NCBI RefSeq assembly: GCF_042242105.1
Contig: NC_092013.1
Location: 20,222,618-20,286,617 of the forward strand
Length of the DNA: 64,000 bases
Direction: 5' to 3'
From: Pempheris klunzingeri
Lineage: Eukaryota; Chordata; Actinopteri; Acropomatiformes; Pempheridae
In this document: positions 43,164 through 54,340 of the stretch, piece after piece
Position numbering within the stretch: the stretch's first letter is position 1
How the letters are laid out: each line of letters opens with the position of its first letter
The notes under the pieces: model-generated
What the model was told of the DNA's origin: nothing
Databases searched by the model: none
What the model saw: the letters and a program-made list of their open reading frames with translations, nothing else
Made by a program: the position numbers and the translations under genes

Positions 43164-45028
43164 ATGCCCAAAAGCGATACCTGGCCAGGTGGCATTGGAT
43201 TGGAGACGATGACTGGCATGGACAGCGCTGGCAGCTGTGACAGTGTTGTCAGCGCCAATTCTGGCTTTGTAAGTTTCCTGAACTTACCCTGTTGAATCTG
43301 AGGGTCATATTATTTACTCATTGTACAAAGCAACATGAAGTATCAGGACAAAACCGCGTAGGTAACAGAGATGAAACATAAAAGCTATGGAATGCATCTG
43401 GTTTTGTAATTTTGTGTCTATTCAGAAGTGAAGGTTTTTTTTAAATGATGAGTTCATGACTCTTTGTTAAATCTACTTCTCTACTTCCCTATTCAATTCA
43501 GTTGAATTCAATCGTTTTATTGTCACATGTACATAGTGAAATTCTTGCTTTGCCCTTCATTGCCGGTTCAGGATTAAAAAGAATAGATAGCTAGAAAAAT
43601 AACTACTTTTTTTGTATGACAGAGTGATGATAGTCTGGAGCACCTGTCTGCTGAAGAGAAGGCCTGTCTCATGTTTTTGGAGGAGACTATTGAGTCTTTG
43701 GATACTGAGGAGGATAGCGGACTGTCCAATGACGAACCTGACCAACTGCCCAGCCCTGGCAACCTGGCTACCAAACTGGCTGTCCTGTCAGCCTCCATGA
43801 GCAAAAGCAAGCTCGACGGTGAGTTAATCTCTAAGCACAGATGCAGAGTTAGTGAAAGAGCATTCAACTGAATCCTTTAAAAAGAGACGCGCTACTTTCT
43901 AGTGATGAGCACGTGCTTGTTCGTCTTTCAGGTTCACAGAAACATGCCTCAAAGGAACCCACGAAGAAAAGTGTTGACACCAAACCCCTGCAGAGCTACC
44001 TGGTTCCTACACCTTTTGTCATGGCAAGCAGCTCTCTATGTTCCGTACCCAGTGTTAAGCCGAGTGTCCCTCCAGACAAAAACCTCAGGTCTCGGCCTCA
44101 CTTCACACCTTCAAGCAAAGAACCTGGTCACAACAAGAAACCTGTGGAGGTTAATGATGTGATCCCTCCTCCCACCAAACCCAGGGACAGTTCAGGTAGG
44201 ACAGCCGAAGCTCCTTTACCGAGAGGTCCTCTGTCCTATGAGGCACTTGTTCACCTGCGGAGGAGTGCCTCCACAAAGAAGACGCCTTTATGTCCCACAG
44301 TCGACCATACTATAGACTTGGACAAGCACCCTCCTGTCAAAGTGGACAGATCCAACTCAGAGGCTTCTTTGTCTAGGCCAGGTCCTCCAGCTGTGCTGCC
44401 CAAACCCAAAAAGATTCCTGCAAACATACCTGTGAAAACACAAAATGAAGCATCCGTAATCTCAGACTCTTCATATAGTGTAAAGCATTCAACAGATCCG
44501 CAGGTCGTTAGACTAGAAGCTTTGCAGAAGCTGGGCCTCCTGAAAGACCAGCAGGCAGAAAACGAGACAGTAGCTCCACAGTCTGCCCCCAAATCCCACT
44601 CCTCTTTGGACCCGACTCCAAACAGATTTACAAGAGGCCCAGCAAATGTTAATACATCAAGAAGCCCATCGTTTTGTTATTCTCAAGTACCCACAGAGCC
44701 CAAGAACAGGCCACTGCAGAGCAGTGCCAGTTTCCATCACTACTCCAGACATGACCAGCAGCCTGTGTCTGCATCACATCCAGCTCAATTCAGTGAGTTT
44801 AAGACGGTCGGTCAGGAGCACTCTGCCACCCTGAGTAACCACAGGAACTGTGGACAACATCTTGAACCGCGACACATCGCCTCAGCCAAGCCAATGAAAA
44901 CCACCACTGCAGCTCAGCCAGCACCCAACAAACCCTCAAACTCAGTGGGTTACACTGTGATGATGGTGCCCGGGATGGGAGCTGATCGAAAAGAAGCACT
45001 CAGAAAGCTTGGACTGCTCAAAGACTAA
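43164..45028 (+). CDS. C1orf116 / specifically androgen-regulated gene protein (SARG)-like
   Basis: Three coding exons, 43164-43268, 43623-43818 and 43932-45028, give 465 residues. The N-terminus MPKSDTWPGG...'AGSCDSVVSANSGF' and the acidic 'LSAEEKACLMFLEETIESLD' match remembered vertebrate C1orf116, and the position next to yod1 and pfkfb2 agrees with human 1q32. The rest is Pro/Ser/Lys-rich and probably disordered, with no enzymatic motif and no membrane segment. A motif EAL(Q/R)KLGLLKD occurs at 296-306 and again as the last 11 residues (455-465). Function unknown; the human gene is androgen-responsive. Shorter than the human protein (about 600, remembered). Confidence 0.85.
43497..43560. 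repeat. Short interspersed repeat fragment
   Basis: 'TTTTATTGTCACATGTACAT' then 'AGTGAAATTCTTGCTTTGCC' is a recurrent fish repeat tail, in the SARG-like intron 43269-43622. Confidence 0.45.
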
Positions 45029-45329
45029 AACAGATAAACAACACAAGTCTACACCAACAGACAGTTCAAGAGTACCATCAGCTTAAAGAGAGTTAAAGCA
45101 TTAAGAGGGAACTTGGCACTTGGTCAAACTAAAGCAGAGGAGGATGAAGAAGACGGAGATTTTAAAGGGACATACCTGCACTTTTAATGTAGGTTGAGGT
45201 TACTAACTTACTCGAGGGCAGTGTTTTTCCAAATATTGTTCCTCTGTAGGTTTCAAGAGTATTTGAAAATGCATCTTACACATTTTAAACCCCTGAGGCT
45301 CCACACATTTGGTGAAAATGGTATGTTAA

Positions 45330-45803
45330 AGGCAGGGTGCATAACATTGGCGAAACTCGCAAGTGTAAGATAGATTTTGAAAGTGTCCAACCAAAAGAAT
45401 CCCACCCCTTCTTCTCGGGCCGTGCTGGGTAACTCACGACAGTCTGTCGCTGAGCAGCAGCTCAAATTTTGGCTGCACTTTTTCTGCCATTCTTGTGCGA
45501 CTAGCTCCCTAGCTTCAGTAACATGTCTACCTAGCCTTGTGGAAGACTCCGGTCATGCTTGATGAGAGCACGAGCAAAGTGCATGCAGGTACATTGGAAG
45601 ACAGGCAGGTTGGCCAATCATTTCATTCAGGCCAAATGGAATGATTAGACAGGCTTAATACGAGCTGGCAGCAACTACAAACACCTGATTTTTTTCTCCT
45701 TGTTGTCAAACCATTTTATTTAATGACTGCTGTAGGGCTATTTTGAAAATTTCAACAAATATAACCAAAAAAATGCTTCTTACATTAATTACATACCCTG
45801 ACC
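45330..45803. mobile_element. MITE with TTAA flanks in the SARG-like 3' UTR
   Basis: A 474-bp segment flanked by TTAA (45326-45329 and 45804-45807) with imperfect inverted ends AGGCAGGGTGCATAA / GGTCAGGGTATGTAA. TTAA duplication is typical of piggyBac-type elements. The inside ('TTTTGAAAGTGTCCAACCAA', 'GTTGGCCAATCATTT') matches a fish repeat I remember. No transposase frame. Confidence 0.6.
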
Positions 45804-46595
45804 TTAATGTAATGTTATCTGATGCAGCACAACAGGACACCAAATCAGCTTAAGAGTGCATATGTAAAAAAACAACAACAACAAATAAAAAACGAAGCAG
45901 TGGACCCTACATCTCCAATTCAGATGCAGCATGGGGTTGTTTAATGTTTGAAATGTATTTTTTTCATACACTAACACGCGCAGTTTATGGCTATAAGAAA
46001 TAATTTGTCCTAAATCAGCAATAGAAAGAGATAATAATAAATATAAGCCTCAGCACGCATAAAAATCACATTTTAAAATGGTGGTGTAACATACAGAAGC
46101 AGGCCATATTGTGGCTTTCCATTAATCTCATTACATAACATGCCGCTCCACTGTACTTCTACTTAAAAGGAAACATCAACTCAAATCAGCAAACTCTTTA
46201 TGTTACGGATCGTTTCATAATTCACAGATGTGCCTATAAGTGGATTGTTGAGTTCATTCCATGGAGCAAAGCCTCAAAGAAGCAGATCAGTTTGTGCAGC
46301 TCAGAACTATTTGGAAAATACATTTTGAATGTGTTTGGGGTGATTTTTCAGTGTTTTCTAATCTTCAGCAGCTATCGGCGATACATTATTATTGAGATCT
46401 GATGCATCAGTGGCTCACTGATTTGTTTCTGCTATTTTATACAGTATACGGTTGGTTGGTTGGTTGGTTTTAAACATGTGTGACAAAGTGTTCATTGTCT
46501 AAATACTGGAGGAGATTTTTTTTATCCAGAATGAAAAACAATGACAATGTGATTATTTTTACTTATTCTTTACCATCTCCGTAAATACCAGAGAA

Positions 46596-46601
46596 AATAA
46601 A
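46596..46601 (+). terminator. SARG-like polyadenylation signal
   Basis: AATAAA about 1.57 kb after the stop codon. The 3' UTR would include the MITE at 45330-45803. Another AATAAA at about 47275 is a weaker alternative. Confidence 0.55.
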
Positions 46602-46619
46602 GGAAATCTGCATCTTATA

Positions 46620-47840
46620 CAGCGTTTGTCATCTTTACAAGTTTAAATACAGTATTATCAGTCCAAGTACTATATATAGCCAACATTTTGAAGTATGCAG
46701 CTTAGTTTCTGAAACTTTCACCACTCCATGTAGACTGTTTGATTTGAAATGTGATTAACTTGAGCACTTGAAGGTTTGCCTTTTCTGACTGAGCTGTTGA
46801 ATTAACATCCCGCAGACTTAGTGCAGCACAAAGAAGCAAAAGCCTTTTAATTCAGTCAAACCCTCTTCCCCGTGAACCTGCGCAGTGGCTTTACATCTCC
46901 GCTTCATCCAACACTCCACTTACAGAATGACTATCAGTCATACTACTCATCTTACACGCCACTCGAGCAACGAGAAAGCCTGCTCAGCTGTTCGTCCATT
47001 ATCCGATTATCTTGAGCCCCGAGTCCGTGTGAACTTAGCAGAGTAGTATTTTCCTTTCTCTGTTTTCTTGATACCACTTGCATGTAAGACTTCTAATTCC
47101 TCCCACCGGCTTATTTGAACGGCCACGCAGTGGTTATGCAACAGTCTTGAAGCCGTTGGCTGTTGATTATTGCAAGAGACGATTACACCTGCCTTCTGTA
47201 GTGTTATCTCTCAGTAAGGCAAGGGGCCCGCCTAATGGACCAGTATCTGTGTCTAGTATGTCTGTGCATGGGCAAATAAAGGGTGTCAAATTTTGAAACT
47301 GACACGGCCCTCTGCCGGTCAAGTAATATTAAACAATGGATGAAGAAATCAGGCCATAATTAGAAATGTGAAACTCAAACAGAGAAGTGAGCTGCAGAAA
47401 GGATTGAGTTCATCAGTAAAGATGCAAATGCTACTACGGCATTTGAGATGGTGCTTTGTTGAGGAAAAAAAAAAAAAAGCACACTGCACTTTGTTCATCT
47501 GCTGTAAGTCCTATAAGTCCTATACTGGAGACACAGGCTTTATAATAGGATTATTTTAATGAATGGATTATTCAAATAAATCTATGCAACCTTCTGATAC
47601 TGGCATCAGAATCAATTTCCATAATTCACATATTTGTGTTTGGTTAAAGCATGAATTGTTGACCCCAGAGGTCACAAGGAACATGAGATGATTGTCTACT
47701 ACTGCTACTTTGACAACAGCCCCCACCCCCCTGACCCATTTTTTTTTTTTTTTTTTTTTACAGTGGAGTCGACTGTTCGCTGTGACCACAAACTGGTCTG
47801 ACATGTTTTTGTAGAGGAAGTGAAATATGCCATACAGTGG
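46620..47840. other. Intergenic between convergent genes
   Basis: No gene recognised between the SARG-like gene (plus) and kif17 (minus). It holds poly-A and poly-T runs (47462-47477, 47740-47759) only. Confidence 0.5.
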
Positions 47841-47849
47841 ATAAATTCA

Positions 47850-47855
47850 TTTATT
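47850..47855 (-). terminator. Candidate kif17 polyadenylation signal
   Basis: TTTATT on the plus strand (AATAAA on minus), about 405 bp after the kif17 stop codon. Confidence 0.5.
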
Positions 47856-48260
47856 TTATCTATTCAGCAGAAACTGCAGAATTTGAAATGTTATATAAGA
47901 AACAGGTTGAGATTTTGGTTTACAATCAGTAACAGTAAAATACATTAGAGGTTAATTTAAGTACAGTAGTTGGACTTTGAGTCACACATTGCAGGAATCA
48001 CATGTTTTTTAAGTACAGTGCAAAAATTCAAGAGTGGTCTCATACTGTAGGTAGTATTTGGTTCAAAATGAGCATTCAAAACAAATGACAAACTGGACTC
48101 GTAATGTCCACATAAAGTGACGACTGTACATTTCTGGTTAGCAGTGGTTATCAAAAACTCAGTATTTAATAACTGACTGTATACTATGTGTGATCAATCA
48201 CAGCGCATAAAGTCAAAAACAGATCACAATTATGGGTTTAAGTGGGAATTCACAGTCTTT

Positions 48261-48992
48261 TCAAATCCCCTCGTAATGGATGTGAGATTTGCTTTTTTTG
48301 CGCCTCACTTTAACATTGGACGCTGGGACACCCAGCGACTCCAGGCGGAAGGGCCGCGGTAGGACGGACTCTGAGCTGACCGGCGGGTTCATGGTGGACC
48401 CACTTACAGTGAGGTGGGACGCCCCGTTAACCAGGGGGGGGGAGTGGATGGCTGCAGGAGAAGAGCTCCATCAGATGAGTAAAGGAGGGAAAAACTACTG
48501 CACAAGGTCGTAGCGTTTAGTATTTTTATTTTGAGAGCTGACATTGAATATTTTTGGATAAAATGTGAAAAATGAGCTCGAGAAATTCAATTCAAGCCAA
48601 TTTGAATTGTATTTTAAGTGTGTGCATTCAGTGTTTTCTTTTTAAACATAAAAGGTAGTCATTTAAATTTCTTCTCAAATCTAAACTTGGTTACTTTTGT
48701 ACGTTTGTTTCAATTTTTATGATCTCAACTTAATTAATTGCCCCCTGAGATAACTAACTAACTAAGATGTTTATATGTAGTTATTTGTGGTATAAACTGT
48801 CCCACGTTGTTGGGTGGGTGGGGAAGTCTGCTGGTGCTCGTCTTACCGTGCCCCTTGGCAGTGTCATGCCCCAGCAGTTGACTCGCTCTCTTTGACTTGA
48901 AGTAGCTGCTGGCAATGTTCTCGCTGTCACTACGGTCCAGCATTTCCTTGTACCGGTCCTCTTCCACCTGCTGAGAGCACACAGGGGTTAGG

Positions 48993-49035
<43 letters not shown>

Positions 49036-52000
49036 TGTGAGTAAAAGGTGATGAATGGAACATAAACACACCATTAATGGCTCTCCGGTGTCAGCAGCTG
49101 AACCTCTGCGAGATGAATGTTTTGGAGCCACTGCTGAAAGAGAGGAAGAAAGCCGGATGATATGTAAGGGCCTTACAGCCTCAGTAAGGCCTGTACGTGC
49201 TGATGACGTGTTACATTGGGAATCTTCCACGTGCCTGAAGGTAGTGTTGTTTTCTGCACCATCACATCCGGCAGCCTCCAAGTGGCGCTATCCTCGTCCC
49301 AGACAGCTTCTTTTTTCAGGCGGTCCAGGTTGCTGTAGTTGCAGTCACGGCGCACCAGGGGCACCATGCGCTCCAGCATGCTTTGCAGTAACTGACCCTC
49401 CCGCTCCAGCCGCCGGATTGTTGCCAGGTAGTCATCCCTCTCCACCTCGAACTCCGCCTGCAGGTCACGGATCTCCAGTTTGGCTGCTTTCAGCTGTCAC
49501 AGCAGGTCGATGTGGTTTTAAAGTAGAATGGCAAAGCAAACGATTGAGCACTGAAAGCTGAGATACTCTGCAATTTTGATTTCATATTAGTTGACAGTTG
49601 TTGAATTTGCATCATACTGAGGCCGGGAGGAGACTCCAAAACCTAATGTATGACACAAAGAACGTGTTGCGCTGGTCCCACAGCAGCTGTGACCCACCTT
49701 GCCCTGGACCTTGATCAGCATCTGGTTTTTGGCGTGCACCTCCTCCTGGATGGAGTTGTAGACGTTCAACAGCACATTTTCACTCTCCTCGCTGTTCTCC
49801 GACAGAGCGCGGATAAGTTGGACTTTTCTCTGGTCGGCGAGGTTCTTCCTCTGCCGGTGTCTCTGCTGTAGCTCCTTGTTCCTGGCCTGCTCTCCTCCCA
49901 CCACCTCCTGTTCCAGCTGCTGCAGTCTGGGGGGAGAGAGGTGGGTGCACAGGAACGCTGTACAATAACCACAAAGTATTCAAACAACTCTGTATGACAA
50001 CAATGCAAGTATTGCTTTGTCAGCATACTTGGTTTTAATGGTGACACAGTTTCACAGATTTGGCCTGGCTGAACATAAAGTATCTATTGGGTATTGTTCT
50101 TCAGTCATTGTGTTCACAACACATGCTCCACTCAGCGTTGGCAAAGACGTGATGAAACCCTTCACCATAATGTGCGAGCAGAGCTGAAGCTTGGTTATGG
50201 ATTTAGAATGAGCGCCCACAGACCTTTCCAGGACGTGTTTCTGGTCCAGAGGCTCTGCAGCGGTGATGTTTACGAGCCCGTCTCCATCTGGACCCTCCTG
50301 GACACCGGCCGCTGCACAGGGCACAACAGACTGGCTCACGGACATGAGGGAATAATACTCAATAAGTGTCTGATAATCCATGCCAGCCATCATTTCAAGC
50401 AGTTGTGTGTTCTGAATGTCCCTCATCTGTTTTTGAACGATTAGTGGTAATGGTGATAGTGAACGGTACCTCTGTCAGGGAAGTTGCGCTGTGGCACATT
50501 GGATCAGTGTTGTGGCAGAGTTCCTCCTCAGCGGTCTGTGTCTTACAGTTAGAGCTCACTGATGCTGGGAAGCAAGACAAAGCAGTGTCAGTATACAGCG
50601 GGTGGACACAATAACACGAACTACACAATACAGTCATACACAATAACTTTGCTAATGGTCACTTTTTGTTCAGACTTTGTCAGGAGTTTCCACCCAATGA
50701 TGAGCACCAGAACCACTTCAGGAACGACTTACATGCGTCTTGGTTGAGGGTCGATGATTTTGCGGTTCCATTCTTTGGTACAGAGCTCCCCCTGCTGGCT
50801 CGAGCCTTCTCCAGATCAGACAGCTTGGACTCATAGGAGGAATGCAGGGCAGCAATGTCCTCCTGCAGCTTTGCCTTGGATTCCTGCTCAGCATTGTACT
50901 CAGCCTGCAACTTGGCCAGCCTCTCTTCGTAGTCCTGTGGAGAGAGCGGCATACACACCCATAAATCACCTGGTTCTTGTACAATGCATGTAGAGTTGAT
51001 ATATGGGTGTGGGAACGGCCTCCGGTTGCCTCTTTAATCTTCTCCTTCTCTGCCTCTGTGGTGCTGGACTGGGGGCTTGAGGGAACAGCAGGTGATGTTT
51101 CCAACAACTGACCAGCCAGCAGAGCTGCATTATAAACAAAAGTTCAAAAAGCAGGAGTTTTCTTTTTCTTTTTTTAACAAGACAGGTAACTAAAATCATT
51201 CAACAAAGAAGCAAATCCAAATAAATGAAACATTCAATAGAATTCCTTTGGCAACAGTCAAATGAAAGGAAGTTGTTTCCTTTATCTCAAAGGGCAGAGT
51301 CACAAAACATATATTACTAACATGCAAGGTTAGCAGTGCCCAGCTGGCCCGATACGAGGGCCCGTAACTTCTTGATCTCCTCCTGATACTCTCGCAGCAG
51401 AGCGTCCTTGGGGTCCTCATTGATGCGCGGCCTGTTCTGGATGCTCTTGGCTCGGTTGGCGTAGCGCAGCGTGCTCAGGCTCTCCTCATAGTTGTTGTCT
51501 GCTGGGGAGAGGCAGGCGATCATCAAGGTGCGAGTGTTTCCCCCCAGAGAGTCCTGCAGCAGTCTGGTCAGCTTGGAGTCGCGGTAGGGGATGTATTTGG
51601 AGCGCCCGTCCACCAGGGCAGAGATGACGTTGCCCAGGGCCGAGAGGGACAGGTTGATCTTGGTGGCCTCGCGGAGTCGCTCACCAGTAGCGCCGGTTTT
51701 GGACTGACGCTCACTTCCTGCCAGGTCGACAAGGTTGAGTTTACCTGCGCGCAGGTGGTCCTGGCCAGCTGGATCTGAGAAAATACAGCTTTAAAGTTTG
51801 TATCTGAAGGCACCGTTGAGGAAAAAATATCCACCCTGAAATACTGTGAAGGTTCAAGAAAATAGCTGTAGGCTCACACGCACCTCACATTAGTGGGTCA
51901 GTTATCATCCCTTCTGTAGCCTTTTGATTTGTCTCAATACACACACAGACGGCCACACTCTGTTTTTACTACTCACTAGTTTTCTGTGTAATATCCCATT

Positions 52001-53904
52001 GTGTTTTGGCCATAATTATTACTTCTCATACTCATAATTTGTGTTTTTATCTGATTAGAATCATCATGTCTCTGTGAAGCACTTTAGTCAACATGATTGT
52101 GCTTTAAAAATAAAAAGACCATTATGTTGTATATTGCATACTGTGTTTTTGTTTTTCCTAACTCGGCATATAACTGACCAGAATGATGGCAATTTCTCTA
52201 CCCAAAGTTTGTTGTCTTTCACCATCAGCATGTTTTCTTAGAAAGAAACGCATTTAACATCTTCAGTAGTACAATGACGCGTTAGGACAAAAATACTGAA
52301 ACACTTTAAGCATAACAGCCTGTTGATATCAGAGGGTTGAATTGTTCCTTAATAGTGAGCTGCTGGTGACGTTATGAGATGTAATAGGATCGCATGCTGC
52401 CACAATGACAGGTTTATGGAGATGATTACACATTAAACAGATTCTAGATGTATTTTAATGTGTCACAGGTATTGTGTCGTATGTGTGTGTGTGTGTCCAC
52501 CTGTGCTACAGATCTCCAAGTGGATGGTGAAGATGGAGTGTGAGCGGGAGGAGTCCTTGTTCATCAGTGTGTAGCCCACTGCGCGGTTCCTCCAGCCTTG
52601 CTCTATGATTCTCTCGCACTCCCCCACGCTGTGCACAGTGTGCATGGAGAGGTCCCGCACGTACACCCCACGCTCTGGGTGCTCTTTCAGCTAAGCATCC
52701 ATCAGCCACACAGAAACACACACACACAGTCCAAATCTGTCACCTTGTTCAAACACCATGACCTTCAAAAGAGTCGTGCTTTTAGATCGCCATGGCAACT
52801 CGTTACAGTATTGTGCACAAAGCTTGAGCGCAGCGTTCACTGCGAGAGAAAAAAAGTCTGAGAAACAGGTTTCACAATGATTGGACTTAGAAAAGAACAA
52901 TAATCCTTTTGGCTTCTGATGTTGCAGCGCAGCCTGACTTGTTTATTGAAACAACAGAGCTTAAGAGACTTGCCTCCAATCTGTGTTTGGTGTCACTTCC
53001 CAAAAGGTCTCGGATTTCTTCATTGTAGATCTCCAAGTAGGAGGCCCTCACCAGGAACTTGGTATTCTCTGCACACTATCACGCAGTGACGCACACAAAA
53101 TTATTCTCTCTCAGCAGACAAAGCTTAGACAAGCCCGGGCAGGGACTAGTATGCGTTGCCCCCAACAGATAAGTGTTACAGCTACACATTTCAATGAGGG
53201 CAACATTTTGCATGAGATTTTTAAAAGATGAATATGTTGCACACAGTGTTTGTGACGGTCGCCCAACTTACCTGAATACTTTCAAAGATGTGCTCAAAGG
53301 CCCGTGGAATGACCCCCTTCTGGGCTGCAGGCTCCAACACTCCTTGCATGGTGAAAGACTTCCCACTTCCAGTTTGTCCGTAGGCAAAGATCGTGCCATT
53401 GTACCCCTCAGTGACACCCTGTGAAAATGACAAATGTGGCGTAAGCGACCTTTTTGCACGAGGCGCCAACAGCCTGCTGACCTTTGTAAGTGACTGACAG
53501 CAGACTGTTAAGTAAATCATGAGGTCTGGAGTCATTAGCAATAAGATATAGCCTACTGTTGTTGGACAGGGGGTGTCCAGTGACCGGCGGGCTGCTGTGG
53601 TGATGCCTGGATCTCCAGACTGTTGCTGTGTGCTAACACTGAGAACTACAAACAGAGTCTACCAGGATCTTACCTCAACCAAAGGATAGGCGATCTCATT
53701 GTACATCTGCTCAGTGGTCTGCTCGATGAAGTAGGTCCCATCAAAGGTGAACTGCTTGGGCGGCTCATCGGTGGCCCCGGGCTTCTCTATGAAGCACTGG
53801 CAGCGGTGCACGTCCATGGACAGCACCATCTTAGAGCACAGAGCCTTCTCCCTGTCATTCAGGGGCCTGCACCTGACCACCACCTTCACAGACTCCGAGC
53901 CCAT
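48261..53904 (-). CDS. kif17: Kinesin-like protein KIF17 (homodimeric kinesin-2 motor)
   Basis: Plus-end microtubule motor for dendritic and ciliary cargo. Coding exons from 5': 53904-53674, 53418-53272, 53075-52974, 52690-52501, 51774-51322, 51124-51030, 50934-50733, 50558-50470, 50426-50224, 49926-49698, 49493-49235, 49133-49072, 48970-48847, 48451-48261, one frame of 858 residues. The motor domain (1 to about 335) has P-loop GQTGSGKS (91-98), NKDSSRSH (204-211) and DLAGSE (240-245), then '[20 protein letters not shown]' into the neck coil. Further coiled coils are [13 protein letters not shown]... and [15 protein letters not shown].... The tail has '[17 protein letters not shown]' and RPFRLESLG, the basic VRRKKSKS (ciliary/nuclear import signal in KIF17) and the C-terminus YEGI. 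Introns after exons 3, 6 and 11 start with GC instead of GT. The exon 13 acceptor is CAGCAG, so one Gln is optional. Confidence 0.95.
48995..49032. repeat. (GT)19 microsatellite inside a 101-bp kif17 intron
   Basis: The repeat fills more than a third of the intron 49071-48971. It reads as CA on the transcribed strand, close to the CAGCAG acceptor. Confidence 0.95.
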
Positions 53905-54340
53905 GTCTCCACATTCACTCTACGGCTGGCTTGTGCGGCAGGTGACGCGTAAAACAGGAAGTAAAAAATGTTCAGCGCTGCTTCATAAACACATGTGTGC
54001 CGTCAGAGAGCTGCAGCAGGATCCTCAGTAGATAAGACAAGCTCACGTCCTGGTTAAAGGCCCCTGAGAAGAGCTGCCGGTCACACTAACACTCTTGAGG
54101 AGGTTTAACACGGGGAGGAGGCGGACATGTCTCCAGGCGCGGCGGTGATCGTCCTCGTCCGGTACCGTCACGGTGCTGCTGCCATCCTGCTCCTCTTCAC
54201 ACGGCGGTCGGAGGTTGCCTAGCAACCGTAAACAACCGCGAGGCAGCGGCAGCGGCAGCAGCACAGAGCGGCGGCCATTTTGATGAGGAGGGAGTGAGGT
54301 CGAAGTGAAGAAGATTAAAAATATTCTGTATCCCGACACG
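53905..54340 (-). promoter_or_regulatory. kif17 5' UTR and promoter region
   Basis: GC-rich sequence upstream of the kif17 start with GGCAGCGGCAGCGGCAGC-type runs and a GCGGCCATTTTGATG (YY1-like) element near 54270. An open frame here (54043-54339, minus) has no homology and is treated as composition. Confidence 0.4.

Noticed and set aside
54043-54339. 98-codon frame upstream of kif17
   Set aside because: GC-rich 5' region of kif17; no homology and not joined in frame to exon 1.
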